A model generated the notes under the pieces. It worked only from the letters and a program-made list of their open reading frames with translations, did not search any database and was not told where the DNA came from. Source: Bacillota bacterium (GTDB lineage: Bacteria; Bacillota; Bacilli; Paenibacillales; NBRC-103111). Taken from it: a stretch of DNA of 64,000 nt. The position numbers and the translations under genes are program-made. The stretch spans positions 1 to 64,000 of the forward strand of contig JAEWMH010000020.1 in NCBI GenBank assembly GCA_023393235.1, read 5' to 3'. Shown piece by piece: positions 35,333 through 44,197 of this stretch. The stretch's first letter is position 1; each line of letters opens with the position of its first letter.

Positions 35333-36406
35333 TTATGGGCGCGGGGAAGCAACCCGGATGGAGGCAAGCTCTTTTTTCGTTAAGGGACGTACGCAGGCGT
35401 AGTCCCGCTTGCCGCTATTTCCCTTGACCTTGCCTAAGGAGGAGCCTGTGCTGGCGACCCGGATATTGAAGACCTCCGCAGCCCAACCGAAGGGGAATGC
35501 TATCGCACGCTCTCCAACGCCAATGCCCCCATGAAGGACAGCTGTAACGAAGTGACTGGACTGGTCCAGAAAAACACTTCCGGAATCTCCCGGCTCTGCA
35601 ACTGGATTGCGGTTCACGCTTGCTACGATGGTCTGATTGCGGAAGGTTGCAGGGGGGCCAAACAGGCCCTGCAGCACAACGATATCCGTATCGATGGATT
35701 CCACAACTCCGGTTGTCAGCCCCGTGGTCCTGCCTACCTTAATGAACCGGTCGCCAACCCGGTAGTTATTCACATGGCCGGGAAGCGAGCCTACCGTCGG
35801 ATAGCTGGGATTGAGCAGATTGTTCCGAAGCGGCAAGGCCAACGCCGCATCCACGTAGTTATTCCGGTTGTTGAGGCGCAAGGGGACAAAACGTTCCAGC
35901 CTGCCGATCCGGTCATTAGGCAGGGTTCCTCCATCGGCCGTGCCGGGCTGCAATACGGGAGTAAACTGGGTTGGGTTCTCCAGACTGACCAGAACGTGGC
36001 GGTTGCTTAACAAATAGAGCTGATTGGCTTGCGGCGAATTGATTACCACAAGACCTCCCGTTCCGGTTCCTCCGCCTCCCGAAACACTGTAGCCGGGTTG
36101 AACCGGCCGGATCCGCCCGGTGAATTGTTTCACACGGGGCTTGGGCAAATGAGCCAATGTCACGGCCTTCCCCGATGGAATGTGGCGAATCGGGATATTC
36201 GCTTTTATAGAGGCGGGAACATTCGCAAGGCCAGCGAGAACCGAAGCCTTGGACATTTTTTTATTGGTGTAGACAATCACCGCCGCTCCCTTGGACGGCT
36301 GCTTTGGATCGGCCAGACCCACGCCGACTCCGACAATCCCTTTTTTGCGCAGAAGTTGGGATGAGATATGCTCCTTCATCCGGTGAGCTGCATAGAAACC
36401 CGCCAT
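35333..36406 (-). CDS. trypsin-like serine protease, catalytic member of a tandem pair
   Basis: A 357-residue protein without a signal peptide. The N-terminal 100 residues start with MKEH and contain VGVGLADP and GAAVIVYTNKK. A chymotrypsin-fold domain follows with a complete triad: His137 (SNRHVL), Asp186 (YVDAALA) and Ser275 (EPGDSGS). The C-terminus has a Lys/Arg-rich tail. The substrate is unknown. It is the second gene of a two-gene tandem; the upstream paralogue keeps the same layout and length but has lost two of these three residues. Confidence 0.82.
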   Translation of the reverse strand: MAGFYAAHRMKEHISSQLLRKKGIVGVGVGLADPKQPSKGAAVIVYTNKKMSKASVLAGLANVPASIKANIPIRHIPSGKAVTLAHLPKPRVKQFTGRIRPVQPGYSVSGGGGTGTGGLVVINSPQANQLYLLSNRHVLVSLENPTQFTPVLQPGTADGGTLPNDRIGRLERFVPLRLNNRNNYVDAALALPLRNNLLNPSYPTVGSLPGHVNNYRVGDRFIKVGRTTGLTTGVVESIDTDIVVLQGLFGPPATFRNQTIVASVNRNPVAEPGDSGSVFLDQSSHFVTAVLHGGIGVGERAIAFPFGWAAEVFNIRVASTGSSLGKVKGNSGKRDYACVRPLTKKELASIRVASPRP

Positions 36407-36443
36407 CGTATCCGCTCCTGTCTATTAAGGATGAGCTGAAAGC

Positions 36444-37523
36444 CTACTTCCGTCGTGAAACCGCCTTGATTCCTTCCAGCTGCTTCCTGGAGAGAGGTCG
36501 GGTATACGCATAATTCCGCCGATTATCCACGACCTTGACCCTCCCGCTTTGGCGGGGGCCTGCCGCCACCCGGACATTAAACAGACTCATGGCCCGGTCT
36601 ACCGGATAGGCGACAGAACGGATGCCGCCTGCGCTGCTTGCGTATTCCATAGCAGCGGCAAAATTATCGCTGCTGCGCAGCCATACGGCTCCCGCATCGC
36701 CGGGAAACGTAATGGGAGCGGCGGTAAGGCTGCGGATAATGGACTGATTCACAAACTGGACGATGCCTAATCCGCCATAAGTGCCAAAATTCACATTAAT
36801 TGTCACATTGACGGATTCCACAACTCCTTGAACCAGTCCTGACGCGCTGCCAGATTTTTTGAATTGCTCGCCTACCCGGTAACCGGTTACATGGCCTGGA
36901 AGCGATCCGACTCCCGCATAAGTGGGACTGAGGACACGGTTATCCAGAGGACTGGCGAGTCCTGCATCCAGCAGATTTTCCGTACTCCTCAGGACCCGAA
37001 TCCGCTCCAGACCCCCGATGACATCCGCCAGTTGTCTGCCTCCATTGGCCGGTCCTGGCTGAAGTGTAACACTAAAGCCGGTTGAATTATTGCGGTTCAA
37101 GACAGATCCTGCACTAAGAATAAAGAGTTGTTTAATCGAGGAATCGATTACAATAAGTCCGGCTGTTCCGGAAATCGTCGGATTCTGGGTGCCTATGCTG
37201 TAGCCTGCCGGAAGCGGCCGGATTCTTCCTCTGAATTGGGATACCCTTCTTGAGGCTTTACCGGTGGCATGACGGGAAAGAAAATGGCCTGAAGTGATTC
37301 GCCGGAGTGGTATCTGTTCCTTGCTTAACCGGGCTGCGGCCTCGGTAAGGCGATTTTCGGTTTCGGCGGAATTGGACTTGAGGGTATAAAGAATGACCGC
37401 CGCCCCTTTTTCCGGATGACGGGGGTCTGCATATCCCACGCCGATGCCCATAATCCCCTGCTGCTGCATAAGCAGCTTCACCAAATGCTCTTTCATGCGG
37501 GTTGCCTGATAAAAGCTTGCCAT
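36444..37523 (-). CDS. trypsin-like pseudoprotease, paralogue of the next gene
   Basis: A 359-residue protein that aligns along its whole length with the downstream protease: MKEHLVKLL, IGVGYADP, the QFRGRIRP region, VGSLPGHV and PLSRKQLEGI. At the catalytic positions the His is replaced (LSAGSVL, Ser140 in its place) and the Ser is Ala277 (FPGDAGA), while Asp186 remains. It should be unable to cut by the usual mechanism. It may regulate, bind or scaffold its partner (inference). The start follows AGGTGA, with 37 bases between the two genes. Confidence 0.82.
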   Translation of the reverse strand: MASFYQATRMKEHLVKLLMQQQGIMGIGVGYADPRHPEKGAAVILYTLKSNSAETENRLTEAAARLSKEQIPLRRITSGHFLSRHATGKASRRVSQFRGRIRPLPAGYSIGTQNPTISGTAGLIVIDSSIKQLFILSAGSVLNRNNSTGFSVTLQPGPANGGRQLADVIGGLERIRVLRSTENLLDAGLASPLDNRVLSPTYAGVGSLPGHVTGYRVGEQFKKSGSASGLVQGVVESVNVTINVNFGTYGGLGIVQFVNQSIIRSLTAAPITFPGDAGAVWLRSSDNFAAAMEYASSAGGIRSVAYPVDRAMSLFNVRVAAGPRQSGRVKVVDNRRNYAYTRPLSRKQLEGIKAVSRRK

Positions 37524-37706
37524 AGCTTCACCTGACCTTTACCAGTTTCTTCCCTATCCTATGTTCCGGCCATGTTTCTTTGCATGGTACAAATAATACG
37601 GATGCGGCAAAAGGGCCTCAGCGATTACACTGAGTCCCGTGCTTAAATCCGTTATATTTTGAGTTGTATACCACCTGGGCGGGCTAATTTAGCCGGGCGG
37701 CAACTT

Positions 37707-38924
37707 TCATCTGGAGCGGCGCCGCACCAAACGGACAGCCAGCAGATACACCAGCAGCGCGCCCGCGATGGCATAGCCGGTTTGCCAAACCATATCGGGC
37801 CAGGGGCCATACTCCAGCCAGCGGGCGCCGCCGGGTGCCGCAAGCCGGGCCAGGGCGGGAGCCGGCTCAGGCTTGAGCCAGTTCCACAAAAACAGAACGG
37901 CGGCGAAGGAGAGGAGGCCGTGGGTCAGCCGGGCCAGAAGAAACGGCCCGTAGCGGAGATCGGTCTTATGCAGCAGGCTGATAATCTGGGCATGCACCGA
38001 TAAGCCTGCCCAGGCCAGGACAAACGCGCCGCAGGCTGCCTTATACACCAGCGGGATAGAAGCGGAGGCGCCGCCTGCCGCTTTGGCCCCCAGAGTCACC
38101 TCGAAGCTCCCGTCCACCAGCGATTGGGACAGCTCCCGGGGAACACCTGCCAGCCCAAGCAGACTGGCGAAGGTATCCTGGATAAACCGGAGCACCTGCG
38201 CGATGGTAAGCACCTCCAGAATGGTCGAAGCGAACACCACCAGGCCGCCGATAACGAAGATCAGCTGGATAGCAGCGCGGATAGCCTGCTGGAGCATAAT
38301 CCCGAAGGGCCGTCCGTCCATCATCCGTGCCTCGTGCATAGCCCGGAAGGAGCGGGCTAAGATCCGGCCCTTGCCTTGGACTGATGCAGGCGGAGACATC
38401 CGCCCTCCGCTGTGGAACCGCATCAGGAGCCCCAGCAGAATCGCCGTCCCGTAATGGGCGGCACCCAGCACCAGCGCCAGACGGGCATCGTGGAAGAAGC
38501 CCACGGAAACAGCGCCGATCAGGAAGATGGGATCGGAGGTGGTGGCGAAGGATACCAAGCGTTCTCCCTCCTCCCGGTTGATCAGCTTATCCTCCCACAG
38601 CTTGGCCGTAAGCTTGGCTGTCATGGGATAGCCGGAGGCAAAGCCCATGGTCATCACAAAACCGCCGATACCGGGAACCCGGAATAAGGGGCGCATCAGC
38701 GGGTCCAGCAGCGATCCGAAAAAATGAACGATGCCGAAGCCCAGCATCAGCTCTGCCAGCACCAGAAACGGGAATAGGGAAGGGAACAGCACATCCCACC
38801 AGATCAGGATGCCCCGCATGGAGGCGCCGATCACCTCATTGGGGTAAGCCAGCAGCATGGCCAGAAACGGAATAATGAACAGAGCGGCTGCAACCACGGG
38901 ATTCCAGGAAACGAAACGGCGCAT
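37707..38924 (-). CDS. ylbJ: YlbJ-like sporulation integral membrane protein
   Basis: About 405 residues with many membrane helices and the nucleoside-recognition (gate) pattern: LFPSLFPFLVLAELM, GFASGYPMTAKL and TTSDPIFLIGAVS. In Bacillus subtilis YlbJ is a sigma-E product needed for the spore cortex (family knowledge). ATG 38924 has GGAGG six bases upstream; 33 extra residues in the longer frame lack a site. It is divergent from the DUF2225 gene. Confidence 0.85.
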   Translation of the reverse strand: MRRFVSWNPVVAAALFIIPFLAMLLAYPNEVIGASMRGILIWWDVLFPSLFPFLVLAELMLGFGIVHFFGSLLDPLMRPLFRVPGIGGFVMTMGFASGYPMTAKLTAKLWEDKLINREEGERLVSFATTSDPIFLIGAVSVGFFHDARLALVLGAAHYGTAILLGLLMRFHSGGRMSPPASVQGKGRILARSFRAMHEARMMDGRPFGIMLQQAIRAAIQLIFVIGGLVVFASTILEVLTIAQVLRFIQDTFASLLGLAGVPRELSQSLVDGSFEVTLGAKAAGGASASIPLVYKAACGAFVLAWAGLSVHAQIISLLHKTDLRYGPFLLARLTHGLLSFAAVLFLWNWLKPEPAPALARLAAPGGARWLEYGPWPDMVWQTGYAIAGALLVYLLAVRLVRRRSR

Positions 38925-39015
38925 ACAAAGCCTCCAAGCATGTACAGGATACTTTATGTTTATGAAAGATCCACAAAAGACATGTCCGAAGGCAGAGGCG
39001 ATTTGGGTGGGAGTA

Positions 39016-39024
39016 TGGTACAAT
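39016..39024 (+). promoter_or_regulatory. extended -10 promoter before the DUF2225 gene
   Basis: TGG-TACAAT gives a TGn extended -10 about 57 bases before the start codon; the -35 is not convincing. Confidence 0.35.
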
Positions 39025-39080
39025 ATTCAAAAGTAGTTCAAGAATGCTGTAAATTTGTCAGCAAGGGGGAACGTAACGGA

Positions 39081-39785
39081 ATGGAAGGTGTAAGTCCTCT
39101 TTTTCAAATCAAGGTATCCTGCATCTGCTGCGGGCATGTGTTCATGACCTCCAGAGTACGTCCAAGCTTCAAAAAATCGGCGGGTACGGAAACGGATTTT
39201 AACATTCTGTATAAAGTAACCAATCCTGAATATTATGTGGTCCGGGTATGTCCCCAATGCGGCTTCGCCACCACGGAAAGCTTCAGCGACAAGCTGACTC
39301 CGGCACAGCGGGAGGAGTTCGAAAACCGGGTGCGGATCAACTGGGTTGTAAGGGATTACGGCGGGGAACGCACATGGGAGGATGCCCTGCAGTCCTACAA
39401 GCTGGCTCTTTTGTGCGCACAAATTAAGGAAGAGAAGGTCAGGCTCATATCGGGCCTTTTGCACCATATTGCATGGCTCTACCGGGAAAAGAAGGATGTG
39501 GAGCAGGAACGGCGTTTCGTCCAATTTGCGCTGGATTCATATATACAGGTTTACGAAACGGAAAAGGATATCAACAACGCCCGTCTCATGTATCTCATCG
39601 GGGAGTTGAACCGGCGCTTGGGCAATTACCACGAGGCGGTCAGATGGTTCTCCAGGGTCATCAACGACAAGAGCATCATGGACTCGGCCATGATCCGGGC
39701 AAGCCGGGAGCAGTGGGTGGTCACCCGTGAGGACATGCTGAACGCACGTATAGAGCTGCCGGAGGAAATGCAGAACGGCAAGTAA
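39081..39785 (+). CDS. DUF2225 protein with zinc-binding-type Cys pairs
   Basis: A 234-residue cytosolic protein. Two CxxC pairs, CICC near the N-terminus and CPQC about 40 residues later, suggest a zinc ribbon. The rest is alpha-helical with TPR-like repeats (ISGLLHHIAWLYREKKD, NRRLGNYHEAVRWFSRVI). It is common in Bacillales but its role is unknown to me. ATG 39081 follows AAGGGGGA; in-frame upstream sequence to 38940 lies over the promoter. Confidence 0.75.
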   Translation: MEGVSPLFQIKVSCICCGHVFMTSRVRPSFKKSAGTETDFNILYKVTNPEYYVVRVCPQCGFATTESFSDKLTPAQREEFENRVRINWVVRDYGGERTWEDALQSYKLALLCAQIKEEKVRLISGLLHHIAWLYREKKDVEQERRFVQFALDSYIQVYETEKDINNARLMYLIGELNRRLGNYHEAVRWFSRVINDKSIMDSAMIRASREQWVVTREDMLNARIELPEEMQNGK

Positions 39786-39807
39786 CGCGCCGTACACACA
39801 TAAAACA

Positions 39808-39850
39808 AACAGCCTGCCGCATCCCTCGCTAAAAGGGGCGGCAGGCTGTT
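39808..39850. terminator. bidirectional terminator
   Basis: AACAGCCTGCCGC pairs perfectly with GCGGCAGGCTGTT, with A/T-rich flanks on both sides. It separates the DUF2225 gene from the convergent ldh-yycC cluster. Confidence 0.85.
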
Positions 39851-39863
39851 TTGGTTGACCGGC

Positions 39864-40094
39864 TTACCGGAGCTTCCGGTCAGCCAGTAAGTAATCGCGG
39901 TCCGTATCCACAACAGTGAAGGAGCCGTGGCAGCATGGAAACACCAGCAGCCGTTTGCGGCCCTCATGGATCGGCAGCAGATCCTTGAGCTTCAGGGGAA
40001 GAATGACCCGCTCCGCGCTGCAGAAGGGGCAGCTGTCCACATAGACATCCTGGCGGAGGGTTTCGTAGGGCCATGTATGGGAAAAAGGAATCAT
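39864..40094 (-). CDS. small Cys-containing protein, last gene of the ldh cluster
   Basis: A 76-residue protein. CPFC near residue 22 and a CCHG motif near residue 54 could bind zinc. Otherwise it is unrecognised. Its start overlaps the previous stop (ATGA), so it is translated with the YycC-like gene. Tight overlap and conserved motifs argue that it is real. Confidence 0.65.
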   Translation of the reverse strand: MIPFSHTWPYETLRQDVYVDSCPFCSAERVILPLKLKDLLPIHEGRKRLLVFPCCHGSFTVVDTDRDYLLADRKLR

Positions 40095-40282
40095 TGCGGC
40101 GGCACTTCCGGTTCCGGAGCCGCGGAGGCGGTTCCTTCCGCCTCCTGGTCCTGCTGCTTGGCCAGCTCGGCCAGCTTCTGCAATAGAATATGCTGGGGCA
40201 TATGCATCAGATGCTCCAGCGGCACCTTCAGCATTTGGGATAGCTTTACAGCGGTTTCAGGCGATATTTGCAAGGGCTTCAC
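40091..40282 (-). CDS. yycC: YycC-like small protein
   Basis: A 63-residue protein. The first 45 residues (LQISPETAVKLSQMLKVPL, HMPQHILLQKLAEL) match what I recall of Bacillus YycC; the tail is Glu/Ala/Pro-rich. Function is unknown. The GTG start overlaps the ldh stop (GTGA), and the stop overlaps the next gene. Confidence 0.7.
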   Translation of the reverse strand: MKPLQISPETAVKLSQMLKVPLEHLMHMPQHILLQKLAELAKQQDQEAEGTASAAPEPEVPPQ

Positions 40283-41241
40283 GGAGCATCCGCATCCTTC
40301 CCCACGGAGATTTCATCAATGTGGCTTTTCAGCGTACGGGCTGATTTCCGGAGAAGCTCCTGCTCCTCAGCGCTCAGATCCAGGTCAAGAATCTCCCGGA
40401 CTCCGCTGTGGTCCACAATACAAGGTACACCCAGGTAAACCTCCTCCAGATCATAATGCCCGGAGATCAGGGTGGATACCGTCAGTACGGACTGCTCGTT
40501 GCGGAGAATCGCTGCGCAAATCCGGTCCAGCGCCAAGGCGATGGCGTAGAAGGTGGCGCCTTTGGCACTGATGATTTCGTAGGCGGCGTCCCGGGTATTC
40601 TGGAAAATCTCCTCCTGCTTCGCACGGGGAATATCCACCTGGAGGCCTGCCACATTAGCCCGGCTCCAGACTGGAAGCTCGGAGTCCCCATGCTCCCCGA
40701 TAATATGGGCATGTACGCTGCGGGGGTCGATATTCAGCTCTTCGGCGATGAGATAACGGAAGCGGGCGCTGTCCAAGAGCGTGCCCGACCCGATAACCCG
40801 GTTAGCCGGCCAGCCGGATTTTTTCCAGGAGAAATAAGAAAGGACATCCACCGGATTGGTAGCGATCAAAAGAATACCCGTTGTATTGTATTTCGTAACA
40901 TTTTCAATAATGCTCTCGAAAATTTTCACATTGCGCTTCAGAAGGTCCTGGCGGGTTTCCCCGGGCTTCTGCGCGGCCCCGGCCGTTACCACGATGATGT
41001 CGGCTTCCCGGCAGTCCTCGTAATCCCCTGCCCACACCCGCACATTACCCACAAAGGGAAGGCCGTGGTTCATGTCCAAGGCGTCGCCGCGGGCTTTGTC
41101 CTTGTTCACATCAATCAACACCAACTCGGACATCCGCTTATGCAGCAGCAGGGTGTACGCAGTTGTGGAGCCTACGGCGCCAGTGCCGATTACGGCAATG
41201 CGCGTCGCTTTTGCGCTTTTATCCGGCATCTCTCTCACCAT
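40279..41241 (-). CDS. ldh: L-lactate dehydrogenase
   Basis: A 320-residue enzyme that reduces pyruvate to L-lactate with NADH. The Rossmann motif is IGTGAVGSTTAY; PGETR carries the mobile-loop Gln/Arg region; the active-site motif is IIGEHGDSELPVWS. ATG 41241 is the first codon; ATG 41229 (MPDKSAK) is an alternative with GGTGA close by. It is the first gene of a three-gene cluster with 4-base overlaps. The lar genes 12 kb away would fit lactate isomer metabolism but are not linked to it. Confidence 0.9.
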   Translation of the reverse strand: MVREMPDKSAKATRIAVIGTGAVGSTTAYTLLLHKRMSELVLIDVNKDKARGDALDMNHGLPFVGNVRVWAGDYEDCREADIIVVTAGAAQKPGETRQDLLKRNVKIFESIIENVTKYNTTGILLIATNPVDVLSYFSWKKSGWPANRVIGSGTLLDSARFRYLIAEELNIDPRSVHAHIIGEHGDSELPVWSRANVAGLQVDIPRAKQEEIFQNTRDAAYEIISAKGATFYAIALALDRICAAILRNEQSVLTVSTLISGHYDLEEVYLGVPCIVDHSGVREILDLDLSAEEQELLRKSARTLKSHIDEISVGKDADAP

Positions 41242-41539
41242 CCCATTTTGGAAGAATTAAACTGTGTCGGTCCAGCAGACACAACGAGTTGCTTTCATTT
41301 AAGCATAAGAGGTGACAAAGCCGCAAGTTTTTCCATAATCCCCCGGCATCCGCGTGAAAATTGCCCTCTTACCATTACCATACCCGAATCCGCCGGATTC
41401 AACCGGATTGGAATGAGGCGGAAAGGTTGGGTATAACCCATTTTTACCCAGGATCTGCTTCGCATTGGAGGCGGGATTGTGGTTTAATGAAGGTATTGTA
41501 GCTTTACACTATTTTAACCGAAGGAAAGGTGTACATACG

Positions 41540-43333
41540 ATGAAAATGCCATTGCCGCAAGTCTGGAATATGGACCGCATTTTTGAAGGAGGCAGCGCCT
41601 CCTCCGAGTTCGGCGCATTCGTGGAGGAAACCGACCAATTGGTGGCCGAGCTGGCCCGCAAGCTGAAGGGCGGAGAGCCGCCTGCCAGCAAGGAAGGTGC
41701 ATGGGGACTGATGGAAGCCGTTTCGCTGATGCAAACCATCCTGTTCCGCGTCCGGGAATCGGAATCCTTCGTCGGCTGTTTGGCCGCTGCCAACACCTCC
41801 GACAAAAAAGCGCTGCAGCTGGACGGAAGAATCAAAACCCAACTGGCCGCCTACCAATCGGCGCTGACCCAGCTGGACCGGATTCTGAAGGGGATCGAGG
41901 ATGATGTATGGGCGGAGCTGAAGGGCATTCCGGAATGGGATCACATTGCCTTCAATCTGGATGAGCGGAGAACCGCTGCGCGGGAGAAGCTTCCGCCGGA
42001 GCAGGAGGCCTTGGCTGCCGATCTGGCCGTGGACGGTTATCATGGCTGGAGCAGCATGTATGATACAGTCGTCAGCCACTTCTCCATCCAGCATCAGGAG
42101 GATGGCAAGGACCTGAAGCTGTCTGCCGGACAAGCCTTTAATAAGCTGCATACCGGTGACCGCAAGGTTCGGGCGGAGCTGTTCCGCAAGTGGGAGGAAA
42201 CCTGGGGGGAGAAGGCGGATTATTGCGCCGACGCCCTGAACCGTCTCGGCGGCTTCCGGCTGCAGCTGTACCGCCACCGCGGGTGGGATTCCATTCTGAA
42301 GGAGCCACTGTCCGTTTGCCGGATGAAGCCGGAAACCCTGGACGCCATGTGGGATGCCGTTTCCCGCAGCAAGGAGCCGGTAAAGCGTTATCTGGAGCGG
42401 AAGGCGCAGATCCTCGGGCTGGACCGGTTGGCCTGGCATGATGTCCCTGCACCTCTGGGCGAAACCGCTAAACATATCTCCTATGATGAAGGCGCCAAGC
42501 TGATTGTGGAGCAATTCGGACGCTTCAGCCCGAAGATGGCCGAATTCGCCCGGACCGCTCTGGAGGAAGGATGGATTGAGGGTGAGGACCGTCCCGGCAA
42601 ACGTCCAGGCGGCTTCTGCACGTCCTTCCCATTGAAGCAGGAAACCCGGATTTTCATGACCTACAGCGGCACGATGGACAATGTTTCCACCCTTGCCCAT
42701 GAGCTGGGCCATGCGTACCACCAGCATGTGATGAACGATATGCCTGCGCTGGCCCAGGAATATGCCATGAACGTAGCCGAAACCGCCTCTACCTTTGCCG
42801 AGATGATCGTCAGCGATGCGGCGCTGAAGCTGGCGGAGGACAAGGAAGAAAAGATCGCCCTGCTGGAGCAGAAGATCCAGAACACTGTGGCGTTTATGAT
42901 GAATATCCATGCCCGGTTTATTTTTGAAACGCGCTTTTATGAGGAACGGAAAAGCGGGCTTGTGTCCGTGGAGCGCTTAAACGAGCTGATGCTGGAGGCC
43001 CAGAAGGAGGCTTATTGCGGAATGCTGTCGGAATACCACCCGCATTTTTGGGCGTCCAAGCTTCACTTCTATATTACCGATGTTCCTTTCTACAATTTCC
43101 CGTACACCTTCGGGTTCCTCTTCAGCTCAGGCATTTATGCCAGGGCACAGGAAGAGGGCGAGGAGTTCGGCGAGCGTTATGTGGATCTCCTGCGGGATAC
43201 CGGCAGCATGAGTGTGGAGAATTTGGCGGCCAAACATCTGAATGTAGACCTGAGCAAGCCGGATTTCTGGCTGCAGGCTATTGAGCTTTCCTTGAAGGAT
43301 ATCGAAGAATTTTTGCAGCTTACTGAAAAGTGA
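41540..43333 (+). CDS. oligoendopeptidase F family metallopeptidase (M3B)
   Basis: A 597-residue cytosolic peptidase. The zinc motif HELGH (387-391) is followed by the third ligand Glu in NVAETASTFAE. It is close to the usual 600 residues of PepF-like enzymes. It degrades short peptides. ATG 41540 has AAGGAAAGG upstream; an in-frame ATG at 41465 would add 25 residues over the promoter area. Confidence 0.88.
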   Translation: MKMPLPQVWNMDRIFEGGSASSEFGAFVEETDQLVAELARKLKGGEPPASKEGAWGLMEAVSLMQTILFRVRESESFVGCLAAANTSDKKALQLDGRIKTQLAAYQSALTQLDRILKGIEDDVWAELKGIPEWDHIAFNLDERRTAAREKLPPEQEALAADLAVDGYHGWSSMYDTVVSHFSIQHQEDGKDLKLSAGQAFNKLHTGDRKVRAELFRKWEETWGEKADYCADALNRLGGFRLQLYRHRGWDSILKEPLSVCRMKPETLDAMWDAVSRSKEPVKRYLERKAQILGLDRLAWHDVPAPLGETAKHISYDEGAKLIVEQFGRFSPKMAEFARTALEEGWIEGEDRPGKRPGGFCTSFPLKQETRIFMTYSGTMDNVSTLAHELGHAYHQHVMNDMPALAQEYAMNVAETASTFAEMIVSDAALKLAEDKEEKIALLEQKIQNTVAFMMNIHARFIFETRFYEERKSGLVSVERLNELMLEAQKEAYCGMLSEYHPHFWASKLHFYITDVPFYNFPYTFGFLFSSGIYARAQEEGEEFGERYVDLLRDTGSMSVENLAAKHLNVDLSKPDFWLQAIELSLKDIEEFLQLTEK

Positions 43334-43476
43334 TTCGTTTCATTCCCTGTTTATTCGGGTAAGTAGTTCTTTCCGTTAGTTCTTTCCACACTTCCGCGTC
43401 TGTTGAATATGGGCTAACCTTGTAGTATCAAGGTTTTTCATGTTTGACGGAATTTAGGATAGCGGGGTGAAAAGGG

Positions 43477-43701
43477 ATGACACTTGCGAACTGCAAGCAT
43501 TGCGGAATATTGTTCTTAAGAGGGAAAAGCGACTATTGCAGCGAGTGCCAAACTTCTCATGACCGGATGTACATGAAGCTGCGGGACTACGTAAGAAGCC
43601 ATCCGCAGAGCACCGTTATGGATGCGCACGCCAAAACGGGCATTCCCGTTTCCAAGCTGCTTGAATTGGGCAGTGAGGAATTTACGCCGTTCTCCAGATA
43701 A
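43477..43701 (+). CDS. small zinc-ribbon protein resembling the N-terminus of flagellar protein YvyF
   Basis: A 74-residue protein with two CxxC pairs (CKHCG, CSEC) and a following helix-turn-helix-like part (DAHAKTGIPVSKLLELG). YvyF-like proteins of flagellar operons have this start but are about twice as long, and no flagellar genes are near. The GGGGTGAAAAGGG site precedes the start. Function is unknown. Confidence 0.7.
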   Translation: MTLANCKHCGILFLRGKSDYCSECQTSHDRMYMKLRDYVRSHPQSTVMDAHAKTGIPVSKLLELGSEEFTPFSR

Positions 43702-43765
43702 GGCGTCTGATCTGTCACCCGTTGGAGTCACTTTAGGATGGAACCGATAGCATGAGGCGAAAGGC

Positions 43766-43804
43766 CTGGTTGTGGGGTGCCTGATTGGGGCATCCCACAA
43801 CCAG
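43766..43804. other. 16-bp hairpin without T-run
   Basis: CTGGTTGTGGGGTGCC pairs with GGCATCCCACAACCAG (one G-T pair) around a short loop. It follows the YvyF-like gene but has no T-run; it may be a processing or stabilising structure or a binding site. Confidence 0.5.
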
Positions 43805-43811
43805 TGACCGC

Positions 43812-43851
43812 AAAAAAGAAGGACCGGGAGTAATCCCGGCCCTTCTTTTTG
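43812..43851. terminator. terminator of the minus-strand SASP gene, probably bidirectional
   Basis: AAAAAGAAGGACCGGGA pairs with TCCCGGCCCTTCTTTTT (one mismatch) around a 4-base loop, with A and T runs on both sides. Confidence 0.85.
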
Positions 43852-43876
43852 TTGTACTGCTGCGGCGAAAGTACGA

Positions 43877-44101
43877 TTAGCGGGCGTTGCCGGAGAGCTG
43901 CTGCTCGGCGATTTGCACGAGCTTGCGGGTAATATGACCACCGATGGCGCCTGTGTCACGAGTAGCCATGAAGCCGTAGTATCCGTCCTGAGGAATTTGA
44001 ATGCCCAGTTCTTGCGCTACCTCGTATTTCATTTGATCCAATGCCTTGCTGGCTTGAGGCACTACGAGTGTATTGCTGGAACGACTTTGTCCTGCACCCA
44101 T
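43877..44101 (-). CDS. alpha/beta-type small acid-soluble spore protein
   Basis: A 74-residue DNA-binding protein that coats and protects spore DNA. The family core is intact: LVVPQASKALDQMKYEVAQEL with the germination protease site around YEVA, and GYYGFMATRDTGAIGGHITRK. ATG 44101 follows GGAGGTGATA. A nearly identical gene lies on the other strand at 47456. A sigma-G-like promoter precedes it. Confidence 0.93.
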   Translation of the reverse strand: MGAGQSRSSNTLVVPQASKALDQMKYEVAQELGIQIPQDGYYGFMATRDTGAIGGHITRKLVQIAEQQLSGNAR

Positions 44102-44123
44102 TATTATCACCTCCGTTTGATGC

Positions 44124-44153
44124 TAGTATGGTCGCGGAGGGGAAAATCATGCA
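44124..44153 (-). promoter_or_regulatory. sigma-G-like promoter of the SASP gene
   Basis: On the minus strand TGCATG and CATACTA are separated by 17 bases. CATACTA is the forespore -10 consensus. It lies 23 bases before the start codon. Confidence 0.65.
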
Positions 44154-44197
44154 TGCAAATCAATTTCCAATTTGTTCCTGCGTAGTTGCCGCCGGTT

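Noticed and set aside
41504..42910. 468-residue minus-strand ORF
   Set aside because: Antisense to the oligopeptidase gene, no motif and no start signal.
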